Assembly (NCBI GenBank): GCA_905236585.1
Contig: CAJOQZ010000258.1
Span: 1 to 6,788 of the forward strand
DNA length: 6,788 nucleotides
Reading direction: 5' to 3'
Origin: an uncultured Lachnospiraceae bacterium
GTDB taxonomy: Bacteria > Bacillota > Clostridia > Lachnospirales > Lachnospiraceae
The notes beneath the pieces were generated by a model that saw only the letters and a program-made list of their open reading frames with translations, did no database searches and was not told where the DNA came from. Positions 6,546 through 6,788 of the stretch are shown one piece after another. The position numbers and the translations under genes are program-made. Within the stretch, counting starts at the first letter, position 1. Every line of letters starts with the position of its first letter.

Positions 6546-6555
6546 GAGGTGTAAT

Positions 6556-6612
6556 AAAAAAATATTGGTTACAGTATACGCCCGTTGCAAAGCAGCGATG
6601 CAGTCCGTAACC
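6556..6612 (-). repeat. Second inverted repeat and T-run after argD
   Basis: On the minus strand GGTTAC (6612-6607) is complementary to GTAACC (6572-6567), with a 34-nt loop in which TGCA can pair with TGCA. The second arm is followed by AATATTTTTTT, a seven-T run at 6562-6556. It begins exactly where the argD terminator's T-run ends. It may be a weak backup terminator. The long loop makes an independent efficient terminator doubtful. Confidence 0.3.
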
Positions 6613-6639
6613 AAAAAGGCGGCATATGTCCTTGCCGCC
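6613..6639 (-). terminator. Rho-independent terminator of argD
   Basis: On the minus strand GGCGGCA (6639-6633) pairs perfectly with TGCCGCC (6624-6618) around an eight-base loop and is followed at once by TTTTT (6617-6613). It starts nine bases after the argD stop codon, the expected place for an intrinsic terminator. It separates the aminotransferase gene from the comEA-led operon, which has its own promoter downstream. Confidence 0.8.
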
Positions 6640-6648
6640 ATATCTTTT

Positions 6649-6788
6649 TTACAGTTCTTTCAGCACACCGTCTAATGTTTCGCACATTCGGTCGATATCC
6701 GCTTTTTCTATTACAAGCGGCGGAAGGAAGCGAAGCACGTTGCCTCCGGCGGATAATATAATCAAGCCGTTTTTGAGCGCCGCCGCAA
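6649..6788 (-). CDS. argD: Acetylornithine/class-III aminotransferase, C-terminal end (partial)
   Basis: The last 45 complete codons of a gene enter from the high-coordinate edge and end at a TAA (6651-6649). The peptide contains LIILSAGGNVLRFLPPL followed by VIEKADIDRM and ends GVLKEL. This matches the C-terminal region of acetylornithine aminotransferase (ArgD), a pyridoxal-phosphate enzyme of arginine biosynthesis that makes N-acetylornithine from N-acetylglutamate semialdehyde. Closely related class-III transaminases, such as ornithine or succinylornithine aminotransferase, share this motif, so the exact substrate is not certain from the fragment. The catalytic lysine lies outside the window. 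A terminator follows directly, so it is probably the end of an arginine operon and not co-transcribed with the competence genes. Confidence 0.8.
   Translation of the reverse strand, partial: AAALKNGLIILSAGGNVLRFLPPLVIEKADIDRMCETLDGVLKEL

Noticed and set aside
6640..6650. Plus-strand terminator using the argD hairpin and TTTTTT at 6645-6650
   Set aside because: The T-run is separated from the stem by five bases and there is no plus-strand gene to terminate. The minus-strand reading, with T-run directly after the stem, is clearly better.
1..6788. CRISPR array, tRNA, rRNA, insertion sequence or phage attachment site
   Set aside because: No regularly spaced repeats, no cloverleaf or rRNA-like stretch, and no transposase or terminal inverted repeats were seen on either strand.

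Overview
The window is a bacterial chromosome segment with every gene on the minus strand. I think it comes from a Firmicute of class Clostridia, most likely Lachnospiraceae or a near relative. This rests on GC content near 50% by eye, strong AAGGAG-type Shine-Dalgarno sites, a sigma-A-like promoter, and the family signatures of the response regulator (a C-terminus of the THTKWGVGYYY type, here HTKWGVGYYYQP) and of the histidine kinase (FVSNVSHELKTPLTSMK). No database search was possible, so the taxonomy is inference.

In transcription order, from high to low coordinates, the window opens with the last 45 codons of an ArgD-like class-III aminotransferase (6649-6788), followed by an intrinsic terminator (6613-6639). 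A 220-nt intergenic region (6429-6648) follows. It holds that terminator, a second inverted repeat, a good sigma-A-type promoter (6517-6545) with a tandem TTTTAACA repeat in its spacer, and a leader of about 80 nt. In the leader, a 10-nt segment is perfectly complementary to the Shine-Dalgarno region of the first operon gene.

The putative operon then runs through five tightly spaced genes: a ComEA-like SLBB plus helix-hairpin-helix lipoprotein (5838-6428), an OmpR/PhoB-family response regulator (5122-5817), a membrane sensor histidine kinase (3663-5108), a lipoprotein with two GerMN-type domains (2669-3661), and a full-length ComEC/Rec2 DNA-uptake channel (150-2606). Gaps are 20, 13, 1 and 62 nt, and I see no convincing terminator between them. 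The low-coordinate edge carries the first 16 codons of a further gene (1-48) that resembles the start of HicA/YcfA-type toxins.

Functionally, two DNA-uptake proteins (ComEA, the DNA receptor, and ComEC, the channel) flank a three-gene signalling module. That module has the same order as actinobacterial mtrA-mtrB-lpqB: regulator, kinase, GerMN lipoprotein. In the mtr system the lipoprotein modulates the kinase from outside the membrane. The layout suggests that an envelope-sensing system and the DNA-uptake machinery are expressed together. The leader hairpin over the comEA ribosome binding site is the most notable non-coding signal.
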